Source: Pithys albifrons albifrons (taxonomy: Eukaryota; Chordata; Aves; Passeriformes; Thamnophilidae). Taken from it: a stretch of 64,000 nt of DNA. The notes below the pieces were generated by a model. The model had not been told where the DNA came from. It made no database searches and worked only from the letters and a program-made list of their open reading frames with translations. The stretch covers positions 13,847,001 to 13,911,000 of the forward strand of contig NC_092471.1 in assembly GCF_047495875.1 (NCBI RefSeq), in the 5' to 3' direction. Made by a program: the position numbers and the translations under genes. Shown here piece after piece: positions 41,705 to 52,356 of the stretch; position 1 is the stretch's first letter; every line of letters starts with the position of its first letter.

Positions 41705-44700
41705 GCTGAGATAAAGGTCTGACCTAACAAAAAATTCCAGTCTAGCACACAGCCAGACTTGAAGCTCTATGATTTGTATAGGCTTTCGAATTCGTCTGGA
41801 ACTATTGAAATTCATGCTAAATCAAATACGGGCTGCACTGACTTGCATTCCTCTCTCTTCAGAAAAGCACATACATGGCCTTAAAACACAGTTATGTGCA
41901 TGTAACTTCACAGGGACACCCAAAAACCAAATACTCAGTAGAGTCTAATAGGTAAATAGATGTGAAAGCAATCCCCTCGTTACTGCAGACATTTACTGCA
42001 TCTGCACACTCAGATGAGCCTGACAGCTGCACTTAGTTCTTTCTTGACAATATGATGTAGATGAGTCAACTTCTTTCTTTCAAAACCAGTAAAGATCCTT
42101 TTGTGAAGCATTTTGACTACACAAGACTTCCCAGTAAGGGACAATTCCTGAAAGCTAAACCACCTTCAGATTTTGTTTACTATTTTTACCTTGAAGGGTA
42201 AAAAGCTCCCGTGGAAATTAGAAAATAATCAGATATTTTTCAATTTTCTAGGCCCCCTCCCATGTTTCCACAACATGGATATTAATTAAACAATTGGTTT
42301 GCACCTACTGGAGTAAGGCTACAGACATCACCCTTCTGCTCCAGGGCTACATCATTTGTCTGGAAAGCTGCAGTTACACCATTAGGAAGGTCTCAAAACA
42401 CATTTTTCTGAGATGCATGGACACAAGTGAGGGAAGCAGCTCTTCCTCCAGGAATTTAGAGCAGTAATTAGCCCAGCAGTGGGGAGTATTTTCCTTTTTC
42501 ACCATTTGGGAGGATGTACTTGTAAGGTACAGCCATTCTGAATCTGTGGCTCCAAGGGCTATCCAAGGCAGAGGATAATGCAGTGAGCATGGCCTAGCCC
42601 CGTGGGGTGTTGTGAGAACTTCACTTCATAAAAAATAAGCCCTCTGGCCAGAAAATTGATAGGCTTTGGAGCCCTGCTGAGCCCTCTGCCCAAAGGATAA
42701 TGGTAGCAATATAAGTTCCTCTGGATAGAGAGTGTAAAGCTGAGAAAAATGTTGTGGATTATTGGGGTTGTCAGAGGGATTCAGAGGAAAGATGCCAAGG
42801 ATTAAGTTGGGATATTAGGAAATGTGGCTGTTAGTCTTACCTAGGGTACTTAGGACACAAATTGGGAGTTTCAAGTCCACTCTGGTGTTATGAATGCCAA
42901 GCTTCTTGGCAAAATCCATTCTTCTCTCAAGCTTATCACCCATTTCCGACTACGACTATTTTGCAGCATGGTGCAGATGAATCTGTGTGACAATTTTCTC
43001 TGTCTCAGACTACTGAAGTCTACAAAGCCAGTAAGCCATGACAGGAAGAATGAAAGGGACAGGAGCAAAGAGCTCCAGGAAGAAAAAGCCAGAAAGGGCT
43101 TGGCTCTGGACCTGAATTTTACTGACAGGTCAAAGCTAAGACAAAGGGAGCAGGGTGAGGTCCAAGTTATGGTGGCCAGAAAACCAAGTGAGAAGTTTGT
43201 GTGCAAGTCACAAAACAAATGGGTAGGAGAGGTACCCAGTCTGGTGGTTTCCTCTGCTCTCATTTTCAGTTTTACTGAGTAGATTTGTTTTTCAAAATGT
43301 ATGTTTGAAGTTGCACTGAAGTTCGGAAGTGATTCCATCCCACAGAAATGTAAATTGGGAGGTCGGTTTGAGACTGGCCTTAAGCCATAAAGGCACAACA
43401 TATGCTGCTGCCTGTGAAAAAGCTTTTTAAATACAGGGAAACCTGTGGCAGATTTGCAGTCTAACCGGTTTCCAAAATGGGAACTGATATGCAGCGGGCA
43501 GGAAAATACATCAGGGATCCAAGCATGTTACTGTGTGTCATTTACCTCTCTCTATTAATGCTGACACTTCAATGGTTGCAGTTCAGTGATTGCATGCACT
43601 TGGCAGTGATGCAGTAGTGCATCCTCCTTGAGAACAAAGTGTTTCAGCTGCTACTCATTAGTGAGGGCAAATAAATGTTGAATTTTTAATGAAGGGTTAT
43701 TCAGTATCAGAGGAATCTCAAATGGTTCAGTGCTCACTTGAGTTGCAATCAGGAACACTGGCAGGAATGCTGTTGGTTGGCTTGTTTCCGTCTTAAAGAG
43801 AGTCAGTTTCTGATAGGCGAGAAAAATTATTCAACATTGATCAGCAAAATCTCACAGAATTAATTTAGTTCTCTTTCACAATTTTTTAAACTGATTTATA
43901 AACATGTCAGGAGAAAGAGATCATGGAAAAGAATGTATTAGGAAATAACTTCATTTTGACAGGGAGGTTAAACTGTGTGTGAGCAGGCTGAATAATGAAA
44001 ACAAATTAAAAGTCTAATTTCAAAATTATTTTGAATAATGGGCTTATCTTCAAAGATACAGGGCTTCTAGTTATGACACTGGATTTTAGTGCATTTCACA
44101 TCAACTGAAGTATTTTGCAAGTTTGCTTCTACAGGCAACTGTTCATAAGAAACACTTCTATATTTTATTCCAAATTACTTTGTAGTTTGCATGAAAGGCA
44201 AAGACTTCAGCACTGAGAAAGAAAACAATACAATCTTAACTATCATTGCTCCAAAACCAACAACTTAAGAGGCAAAACGATGCAAAGCAGACGTCTAACT
44301 TACAAAACAAAATGAAAAATATCTTCTCGAAAAAGACCCTTCCATTTTCATTTGCTATTTGTCCCTTTAATATGGTGCACTGGAGCTCTCTAAAGATTAA
44401 TGGAGTTACAATTACATGCCACTGTTGTTTCACTTATCATAATTTGTACATGGCAGCACGAGGCCCTTGTATTCATGACTTTCCCAGTTTACCCAGAGGG
44501 AATATCTTTGGAACTTCCCACTTCTAACAAACAGGCATTACTTAGTCTAACGATTAAAGCTTGCCATGCTCACTAAGTGAATGTGAGCTATGACAGAAAG
44601 CAGGCCATCACTGCCGCGGCATCAACAGATGCTCTCACGCTTTAATATGATCATCTAAACCATCTAATTAGTAAACCTACGATTTCAGCTTCTCCATTCT

Positions 44701-45278
44701 ATTATACCTGGGCTGCCTTGTGACTGGAACACAGATATAGAGTTGATACATAAACAGAAACATTCTTATTCTAGTTGGAGACAAACTTTACATTTTTGGT
44801 TCATGGTACATTTTTGGAAATGATGTATGAACATTGAATCAATCCAGTCTGTTGTTTTATTTTTTAAACTGATTCCTTTCAAGGTTAAAAATTCATCAGT
44901 GCTTCTTGATTTGAATGTTCTGAATAATTCTGAATAACAACATTACTTGTTGTTGCAATATCCAATATACAATCCTTGGTGTAAAATCCTCTTGATGTCT
45001 GATTACTCTTCATAAGGATCTCACACTGATTCATTTCAAACCATGAATTACCTTTAATTCATAGCTTGAACATGCTGCCAAATTTTGTTTTCTATGCTCC
45101 CAGGTGGCTGTCCCTGACACAGTGGAGAACTTCCAAAAAGCCATTAGATACTTATGAAAAGTAGTTAGATGTTGAGAAGCACATTTCCATTTTCAAACAT
45201 GCTTCCATCAAGTTTTATGATAACATTTGGGATTGCAAAAATGCTGGTATTTATTTGATTTTTTTTAGAATCATGAAG

Positions 45279-45330
45279 TGAAAACCTGGCCCTACTGAAA
45301 CCAGCAGTGAAGCCCTTTAGAAAAATCCTT
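45279..45330. repeat. Palindromic short repeat, left arm only
   Basis: The sequence gtgaaaacctggccctactg followed by aaaccagcagtg resembles the left arm of the same palindromic family (tgaaatcctggccccactga followed by agtcaatgg). The right arm is too diverged to identify, so this is the weakest of the four copies. Confidence 0.35.
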
Positions 45331-46086
45331 ACTGAAACATGACAAAAAGATTTTCAGCTGCTTGTTTTGAGCTCACCTTTTTTATCTGTTCTCTAGTGCC
45401 CACACAGGTTGTGTATCATTAAGTATGATGGATAACAAAAACTCCATAAAAGATAAAATGAGTCAGTTTTGTCTGATCCATAAAAATTTGCTGCTCTAAG
45501 TTTGTAATGGCTTCCGGTAGTTCACTGAGCCCATGAGAAGGGCCTTTTAATACTGTATTAATACAGTAAGTATAGGAAGTAATTTTATGACATGGGAAGA
45601 ATACCATTATGATTACATTCTTCTTTTTAGCTAGGCTTTTATGGAAACTACCCAAGACTGCTCTGCAGTATGATTTCAAAACACAGGATGTGCTTGATTA
45701 AAAAGGTTCTGGGTGGTTTCCAGCTGGACAGAGGCCAAATGCTAACAACCAAAACAGAACAAAAGGACTGGATGTTTGAGGATGACATACTTGTGATGGT
45801 AATTATATAACAGAAACCTAAGTCATGAGCTGAGTTTGTACCCTCAAATTCATGGAAGTTGACAGAAAATCCTTTGCAGTGCAACTGGTTGCACCTTATC
45901 TGTTCCTGCTTACTATGCTTCATAATAAACTAATCAGAGCAGACTGGCTGAGAACTGACCGTACAATACCCAGCAGAGATTTACAGTGAATTTGAAATTT
46001 AAAAAAGGGAAGCCAAGTGCTGCAGTTCTACACAGCCTGATTTCAGCTATAAAACCTCAGCACGTATACTCACATGTGTTCATTTC

Positions 46087-46142
46087 AAAATGAAATTTTG
46101 AACACTCACATGCATGCACATCAGTGTTCAAAATTTCATTTT
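46087..46142. repeat. Perfect 20-bp inverted repeat with 16-nt loop
   Basis: Positions 46087-46106 and 46123-46142 are exact reverse complements; the core of the left arm is gaaattttgaacact. They are separated by cacatgcatgcacatc. The arms are AT-rich. The structure could form a cruciform in DNA or a stem in RNA from either strand. No known element was recognised, and it lies about 540 bp from the 5S-derived element. Confidence 0.9.
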
Positions 46143-46682
46143 TCAAGATTTTTGAGTAGAAATTAGGATCTGAGGTTAGCTACATTTACACATACTCATG
46201 TACAACACATGTGCAAAATTTAGACACAAGCCCCATGACTCTGCCTTCTATTTTACCTGCTGAAGAGCTCTGGGGATTGGGTTTTTCTAGCATGTGGATG
46301 TAATAAAGTACATTGAAATATCAAAAAAAGGATGAAATTTGTATTTCAGAAAGCTTTACTTGAACAAGAAGTCAGGCATCTTGAACTCTCCTACAAAAGA
46401 AGCACGTTGATCAATTAATCTACCCTGCAGTATGTTGTACCCATTCTTACCCCTCCAAGTTGTACTTGAAAGGTTATCTTGCAAAAAATCACACAACCCT
46501 TTGGTCTGATTTTCCATGATGCCAATGTTCTTACATTGAATTCTGTAATGACACACAGAAAGGAAGCTTGGCTTCTGGAGTAGAATGCAGCATCATGAGG
46601 GTAAAGCATCTTCTGCTTTCACTCCTCAACTAGTCATGGTATCACTCAGTAACATGGTGTACGCAAGCACATTACTAACTCC

Positions 46683-46801
46683 CTGCAGTTAAATGCCACC
46701 CTAACACCAATCCCATCAGATCTCGGAAGCTAACCAGGGTCAGGCCTGGTTAGTACTTGGATAGGAGACCTCCTGGAATACCAGCTGGGTGCTGTAGGTT
46801 C
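46683..46801 (+). pseudogene. 5S rRNA-derived element (pseudogene or head of a 5S SINE)
   Basis: About 117 bp follow vertebrate 5S rRNA from near its first base to its end. The clearest parts are gatctcggaagctaaccagg, gtcaggcctggttagtactt, ggataggagacctcctgg and gggtgctgtaggtt. These include the internal promoter elements (A box, intermediate element and C box), which are nearly intact. There is a gap of about five bases in the loop before gatctcgg, and several substitutions, so it is not a functional 5S gene. The 3' end is not followed by a T run or an A tail but by a further 100 bp or so of unrecognised sequence (tcactgtcaccgtccaagc onward). It could be a copied 5S gene with its spacer, or a SINE of the 5S class. 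Confidence 0.9.
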
Positions 46802-48158
46802 TAGTCCTGAGGATTTCACTGTCACCGTCCAAGCTCGCTTGGCCATGGCAGGTGAACCTCAGGAGGGTAAAGGATGGGGCTAGTTCTGCACATGCTGAGC
46901 CTCACCTAAAAAATGCACTGTGCAGGCTCGAAGGACACACCCATGTGGGCACAGCCCTTCCCAAATCTTCATTCATGAAGCCAAGCCATACACAATCAAT
47001 TGTTATGGATTTCTACAAAAGCCAATGGAATCTATAGAACTGTCACCAGGACCAATGCAAATGGAAAAGATACCTTAAGTTTCACTTGAATTGCACATGA
47101 ACTCAAAAAAGCTGGGGAACAGCTAGAAACATACCCAGGTTAAAAGCATAGAGATCAACAAAGTGAAATTCAGTCATATTTGATCAAACTGAAACAGATA
47201 ACAGACTCCACAGACAAAATGCATAGGAAATTGGTGGGGGATTCAGTTTTGAAGTCAGTAACATTGTGCCACATGGCTGACAGTGTCTCAACAGATGTAA
47301 CTGGGGATAAATTGGACTGTAATTTGAGTCACATAGTCCAGTATCCCTGAAACCTACCAATGTTAGAAAGAATAAATCCTCCTTAATACAACTGCAATCT
47401 GATAAATACTATATTATTAAAATACACAATGACTGCAGGAACTGCCTGTCTATCAGAGTTTGTTTGGATCATACTGTCGAGCTCTCCTTGATACCATTAC
47501 ATCTTTCTGCCCCACTCTCCACTTTAATTTCATTATGTCCTCAAGTCCCGTAATTCCCCATGAAAATGGTGGTAACTGCACACGCAGATCTAAAGAAACA
47601 AATTGGCCTTATAATGCCAAGTCTCACAGTGGACTGCTTTCTAACCTCTGAAAGCCCTGTGGAAATTCTTAGAAGCTGCCTTAACAATTTTTCTGCTGTA
47701 AAAGAGAAAAAGTGATAGTAATGGGTTAGCTGATCTTCATTTGGAAGCTAAAAATAAAAGTAGCTTTATTGCAGCTCTGATCTCTCATGTGTAAAATCTA
47801 TCACCTACCATAAGAAGGCAGTTCATTGCAGAGAAATCTGATTGATAGTACTGGAACTTTAGATCAAGCAGCAGAACAGAGAGCAACTGGTTCATAAAAT
47901 GTACTCAGTGTCTTTGGGTTTTATATCAGACTTCCTATAGAGAGCTTTGGTCCCATTAAATGCACTATATACCACTGAGCTCTGAAGCCCTGTTTTTTTG
48001 AAATTCAGCTTGTAACTATAAACCATGATTGACAAGTATATTACTGTTGGTTACAAACTATTCAAATATTGTATTTTATGGTATACTTGCTAAAATATTT
48101 TTCACAGTGGAATCCAAATACACTTACTTTAAGAGAAAAATAATTTTAAGATGTAATA

Positions 48159-48206
48159 ATTTTTTTTACTTTTTTCTTTTTCTTTCTTTTTTTTTTTTTT
48201 TTTTTT
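48159..48206 (+). repeat. T-rich tract with T20 run
   Basis: A pyrimidine tract of T runs broken by single C residues, ending in twenty T residues. On the minus (AFF2) strand it is an A-rich tract in the intron, so it cannot act as a polypyrimidine tract for AFF2. Confidence 0.95.
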
Positions 48207-49660
48207 GCTACGGAATGTGCTTGATGTTAGATTTGGATCACTTAGATGTTCTGAAACATGAATGCACCCATTCTGTTTTGTTACCCAGAACAGTGGGTAC
48301 AGTTGGCTAGATTCTTTACCATATACCAAGCTATTATTTGAAACTCAATAACAAAGGGAAAAAATAATTTGTTACTAAATTTAATAAATAAATGCTATTC
48401 ACACAAATTGATCTATATATCATTAGCATTCCTATCCAATTCTCGTTTAATCTGAAAAAATCCTATTTAATTTTAAAACTATATCATTCATTCAGCCGCA
48501 GTTTTGTAAAGCTTTACTCAACCAACTTCATTTGAATAAGCACTTCCATGGCTTGAGTTCATGCGTAAAGAACTGGACCTCCAGAGTCTGGTGAGTACAT
48601 CAATGGATTTGGCACCCACATATAGTCTAGTCCTGCATTTCTTACACAGGCACAGGCAAACCACTGAACTCCAACAAGTCCTTTCCTGTACACAAACTTG
48701 CACTGAGAATCACTTAATTTAAATTCATTTGGAAAGCCCATGTAGGTATCTCCACATTGATTTTAATTCCTCCATAGGGATTTACTTAAAATAGTGTTCT
48801 TTGTAGATTAAGGGTGACCATTAGAATAATTCTGAAGTAATTTTAAATGAACATATTGTATTTACACAAATGTCAGTTCAGCTAGTGCAGTTCTTCACTG
48901 AGTAGTTTAAAACACTTGAACACTAAAAAAACCAGCAGCTCTGAACTGAAATCTGACCCATAAATTTTCATAAGCATAATCCCAACCACCTACTCTTCAA
49001 AGTTGCTATTTAATTCCTGTTTGTAAATTACTTTGAGAACCTGGGACAAAGTCAAAAACCAGTTCAGTCTCATCTCATTGCTACATTATTGCAGTCTTAC
49101 ACCAGAGAAGTACCAAAGAGAAATGGCTTAACACAATGGAGAATTAGCTCTTCCACAATTTACAACTGTCGTATTTATAGATCATCTGTGATTTTCAGCT
49201 GTTTGAAGTGTATGAAACTCAAGACTAGCTTTTCTACACCAGCTAGCAGAATTATTCTGTATGATGTGTTTTACTCTCTCTCACTGTATGAATGTTAAAA
49301 GTCCTGCATCATCTGTTCATTGAGTTGCATTTTCTATTGTAAGAGGCTTAGTATCTGATGAGAGAAGCATAAAAGTGATTTAATTTTGGCAAGCTGTAGA
49401 ACTAAAATCAGCATTATTTCTGCTTAATAAACTCATCTTTCACACACACCTCTGTTAGCTAATGCTTAAAAAGAAGAAACAGTAATAAGCACTGAAAACA
49501 TAAAACTGGTTTATGGTTAATTTTTAAGGACTACTCTGAACACCTGAACACCAGGGCAAGATTATGAGTAGAGCTAGATTTTAGTTACCTTTGGAGAAAT
49601 ATGCTCATTCTTTATGATAAATTTAAAATGAGATTTAAAGCTGGAAATAGTAATACTTAC

Positions 49661-49712
49661 GACTTTTGTGGCACTGACTTAGTTGCAACTTTCCCTGCTG
49701 GATCACTCCACT
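49661..49712 (-). CDS. AFF2: AFF2 coding exon, 52 nt (KWSDPAG...VPQKS)
   Basis: This exon encodes (K)WSDPAGKVATKSVPQK plus two bases of a serine codon. The leading lysine is split with the previous exon. The acceptor is tttgcag and the donor is gtaagt, a full consensus. AFF2 in human, from memory, reads KWNDPTTRASTKSVSFKS here; the shared K-W, D-P and TKSV positions are what separate AFF2 from its paralogues, which have unrelated sequence at this point. The acceptor is followed by a second AG (cag|AG|TGG). Using the second AG would remove two bases and break the frame, so the first is chosen. The exon carries the phase from 1 to 2. Confidence 0.93.
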
Positions 49713-49961
49713 CTGCAAACAAAGGAAACACATTTTCAAATGTCAAAAGATTACTGCAGAATTAAAATGCACCCAAAGCTGTCAGCCCATCTAATTATAC
49801 TTGGTTTCACAACATGCCACAATGCATAACATGTAATAAAAATTGGAACTGATCTGCTTTAGCACCACAGAAATTAATTTTTTAGCCTTTGTTTAATGAT
49901 GTTAAGCAGAAAAAGGAAATACCCAACCCTGACTGTTAGGACTAGGATGATAAAGACCTAC
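49713..49961 (-). other. AFF2: AFF2 intron, 249 bp
   Basis: A very short intron between the 37-nt and 52-nt exons, with donor gtaggt and acceptor ending gtttgcag. It contains no recognisable repeat. Its size contrasts sharply with the neighbouring 36-kb intron. Confidence 0.9.
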
Positions 49962-49998
49962 TTTGTACATTGTATCCTGAGGTCAGATGTTGGGAGTC
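49962..49998 (-). CDS. AFF2: AFF2 coding exon, 37 nt (DSQHLTSGYNVQ)
   Basis: This very small exon encodes DSQHLTSGYNVQ plus the first base of a lysine codon completed by the next exon. The flanks are ttctttgtag before it and gtaggt after it. Human AFF2, as I recall it, has ESQHLTPGFTLQK at this point, directly after FSIPGQ and before the W-DP motif, so position, length and residues all agree. It enters in phase 0 and leaves after one base of a codon. At 37 nt it sits just above the usual microexon size. Skipping it alone would shift the frame and bring a TGA in the 13.7-kb exon. It lies only 249 bp upstream of the next exon. Confidence 0.92.
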
Positions 49999-52269
49999 CT
50001 ACAAAGAAGAACACATAAAATGTCAGCATTAGTTAAATAAGATGAAGAAGGTAAGATGTATCTTGGCTTGCCAGATTAAGGACACTGGCACTACACAAAC
50101 AGGGAAGGAGATGGTACAGGGAAGGGATCATGGGATTGTTAAGGCAGCACCAGTGACATCAGTTTAAAAAAACATTAACTGTGGAGACAGAGCACCACCG
50201 AGGGACTCCTCACAGTTCAGGCAAGAGCTTGTCCACAGCTGCTGTAAATCTACACACCCTCTTTACAGAGACACCACAGAGATTTATACCCACAGCAGTC
50301 CAACTCTTTTCCAGGCTTGGCCATGGATGTGTGTGTGAGCCATCCGGGATGTACAATTTAGAAAGCAGCATGAGTGCAACTATGCATTAAATTCAGTGTC
50401 ATTGCCTTTCTGTTGTTTGATCTCACTGCCTGGAAGTATAGTAATCTTTTATTGACAGTCACTGTTTTTATTTGGTCTGTGACACAGAGGATTTGATAAA
50501 GATGCAGGAAGTAGATCCTCACTCAATGGAAATTGGTCTAAATCCAATGAAATCAATGGAAGTACAACAACTTTAAACCAGCAAAGAATCTGGCTTGCAA
50601 CACTGAGCATGCTAATGCCAGGATTCTTGTTGGCTTACAATAACTAAGCTGCTTCCTTAATGTCACAGTCTTTTCTTGCTTAGTTTTACTTCAGGCTTTA
50701 TAGTCCACAGTGATTGTCATCAGCTTTCCTTCCAAGCAGGGTCTGATCATTTGAAATTAAGGTGTTATTTACAACCTCATCTTACAGCCAGGCACTACTT
50801 TGCTGGAAGTGTTAGTTCTGTAGGATGTTAAAGTCATTAAAGCCCTCACTGCACTTCCTCTTAGGGCATTATTAGTTCCTAATATTATATTGTGCTGTCA
50901 GTCAGTCTCTTGTGAAGTAAATAATGCCCTAAGAGTAAACATGGCACTTTAAATTTGAATGTCAGAGGGATAAATTGTTCTGCTAAGTTCCGCCTCTTTT
51001 ATCACACTTTTTTATAGATGTTTCTCATGAGGATACCTTTTTTTAATAGCCAAATTGAGAACTTCTAATAGTGCCGGTCTCTGGTTTATATGGCTGCACA
51101 ATATAGCCACATTATGTCCGAGATGTATAATTTGGCCAGCCATAACTGATTTAAAGTGATGTTCTGAGGAGACATTTCTGTTGTATTTTTTAAAGTAAAA
51201 CAAGCAAATGTGGAAACATTTATGTGTTTGCCTATTGCCTGAAATGCTAGCTTAAAAAAACCAAAATCTAATTTATATTTGTACTGAAGCGATATGGTCA
51301 AGAATTTTAGGATCAACATTTAATGTGCCCAGAAATTAACTTTGATGTGGATCTTAGAAGTTCAAAGCCCACTTAATAGAAACAGAAAAGCAAATAAAAA
51401 CTTAAGCTTCTCTGAACCTACATTTACACCGCTGCCAATGGAGATAGTAGTACTTTGCAAGACTCAAATCAGTTTCTGTAGGGCCCATCAGAAAGAGAGC
51501 ACTAAATTAGGAGATGGTATAAATTGAAAATAAAGAGCTTCCAGCAGGCGAAGACCTGAATTCTCACTGTAGTTACAGAGTTCACCTAAAAGGGTTCAAC
51601 TGATTTTTACCCATTTTGCCATGAGGAATATACTCTTGCAGAACCTGCCCAGGTTATGAGCTTGATCTCTAGCAGTGTTATTGGAATTTGGGCTAAAAGC
51701 ATGTTCAAATCATACAACTTAACAATTCACTGCATGTTGGGGGAACTACAGGTACTCTCCAGGCAGGTGTTTCTGACATGCCAAGTGCTGAGTGCGTGCC
51801 TTTAACAAGGCCAGCGGCGAGGATTGCATTGCCCAACACTGTGTGCCACTGGGATGTGGCACAGGCAGATGCCATTGCGCTCTTTGCACGCAGGGATGTT
51901 TTGTGGCACTGTAATTTGCCCATGCAGCCTAAACCTCACCATGCATCTAGTCAGCAAGTGCCAACAAATAACCATTTCAGCCTTTTCATTGTACAAATAA
52001 TAATGGAAGAAAACCAAACAGAATATATTGTACTTGATATAGACAGAGTCCTATAACAACAGAGATAAAGTTCACTTTGCTCCCACTGTATCTTCTGCAG
52101 CTTTAAATAAGCAGTTCTACTACTAGCAACAGTCTGATTGGGAATTTACAACTAAAAATAGTATTAGAAATTTTCAAAATTGGGACCAACTACAAAAATA
52201 AACTCTCCAGCGAAGTACACTCAACAGAACAGAGTGCTAATCAGGTCACTGGTAATAGCCTACTTGTAC
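49999..52269 (-). other. AFF2: AFF2 intron, 2.27 kb
   Basis: Intron between the 87-nt and 37-nt exons. Its acceptor end reads gttcttctttgtag. It contains a degenerate palindromic short repeat at 50.5 kb. A locally GC-richer patch at 51.75-51.95 kb carries a 92-codon plus-strand frame that resembles nothing I know and is probably chance. No additional AFF2-like coding segment was seen. Confidence 0.85.
50513..50597. repeat. Palindromic short repeat related to the gatcc-tcaatgg family
   Basis: The left part gatcctcactcaatggaaat, the centre ccaatgaaatcaatgg and the right part ccagcaaagaatctggc correspond to a repeat known from birds, turtles and crocodilians. From memory, that repeat has gatcctcagctggtgtaaat and accagctgaggatctggc as its two inverted arms. 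It lies 515 bp upstream, in AFF2 orientation, of the 37-nt exon, inside the 2.27-kb intron. Confidence 0.55.
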
Positions 52270-52356
52270 CTTGCTTGGGATAGAAAACTTGGTCTGCTCA
52301 GCCTTGCCGGGAGTGTGAATAGCAGTAAGAGGAGGAGGCCAGGAATGGGTCATCTC
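52270..52356 (-). CDS. AFF2: AFF2 coding exon, 87 nt ([10 protein letters not shown] segment)
   Basis: This exon encodes 29 residues beginning [16 protein letters not shown] and ending KFSIPSK. It is bounded by a strong acceptor (a pyrimidine tract ending cttccctag) and a donor reading AAG|gtacaa. EMTHSWP is a hallmark of all AFF proteins. The FSIP near the end fits AFF2, whereas AFF1, AFF3 and AFF4 have FPFP there. The exon starts and ends in phase 0, so skipping it alone would keep the frame. The donor has C at +3, which is weaker than consensus; the frame beyond it hits a stop after eight codons. In the paralogue AFF4 a short ELL-binding segment lies near this part of the protein, but I cannot place it exactly. 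The sequence is seen directly; the gene name is by comparison with remembered family sequences. Confidence 0.93.

Larger units (their letters stand above)
13707..49660 (-). other. AFF2: AFF2 intron, 35.95 kb
   Basis: Giant intron between the two 52-nt exons; no coding sequence is needed to bridge them, because the phases join as TC|A. It contains an internally deleted LTR (15.3-15.7 kb), a 5'-truncated CR1 (24.8-25.4 kb), a palindromic repeat pair (32.2 kb), GC-rich patches (35.8-36.2 and 39.0-39.35 kb), simple repeats, a perfect 20-bp hairpin (46.1 kb) and a 5S rRNA-derived element (46.7 kb). Mildly GC-rich sequence at 22.5-22.8 kb shows no recognisable gene. The remaining stretches between these marks are ordinary AT-rich intron in which I see nothing. 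Confidence 0.85.

Noticed and set aside
42871..43401. The longest open frame in the window, 176 codons on the minus strand, with a 130-codon frame overlapping on the plus strand
   Set aside because: Neither translation shows a recognisable domain, a splice context or a low-stop trend in its surroundings. Two long frames over the same DNA suggest a locally stop-poor composition rather than a gene.
45551..45568. 18-bp palindrome tactgtattaatacagta
   Set aside because: Isolated, with no similar copy nearby and no associated repeat; kept out for lack of supporting context.
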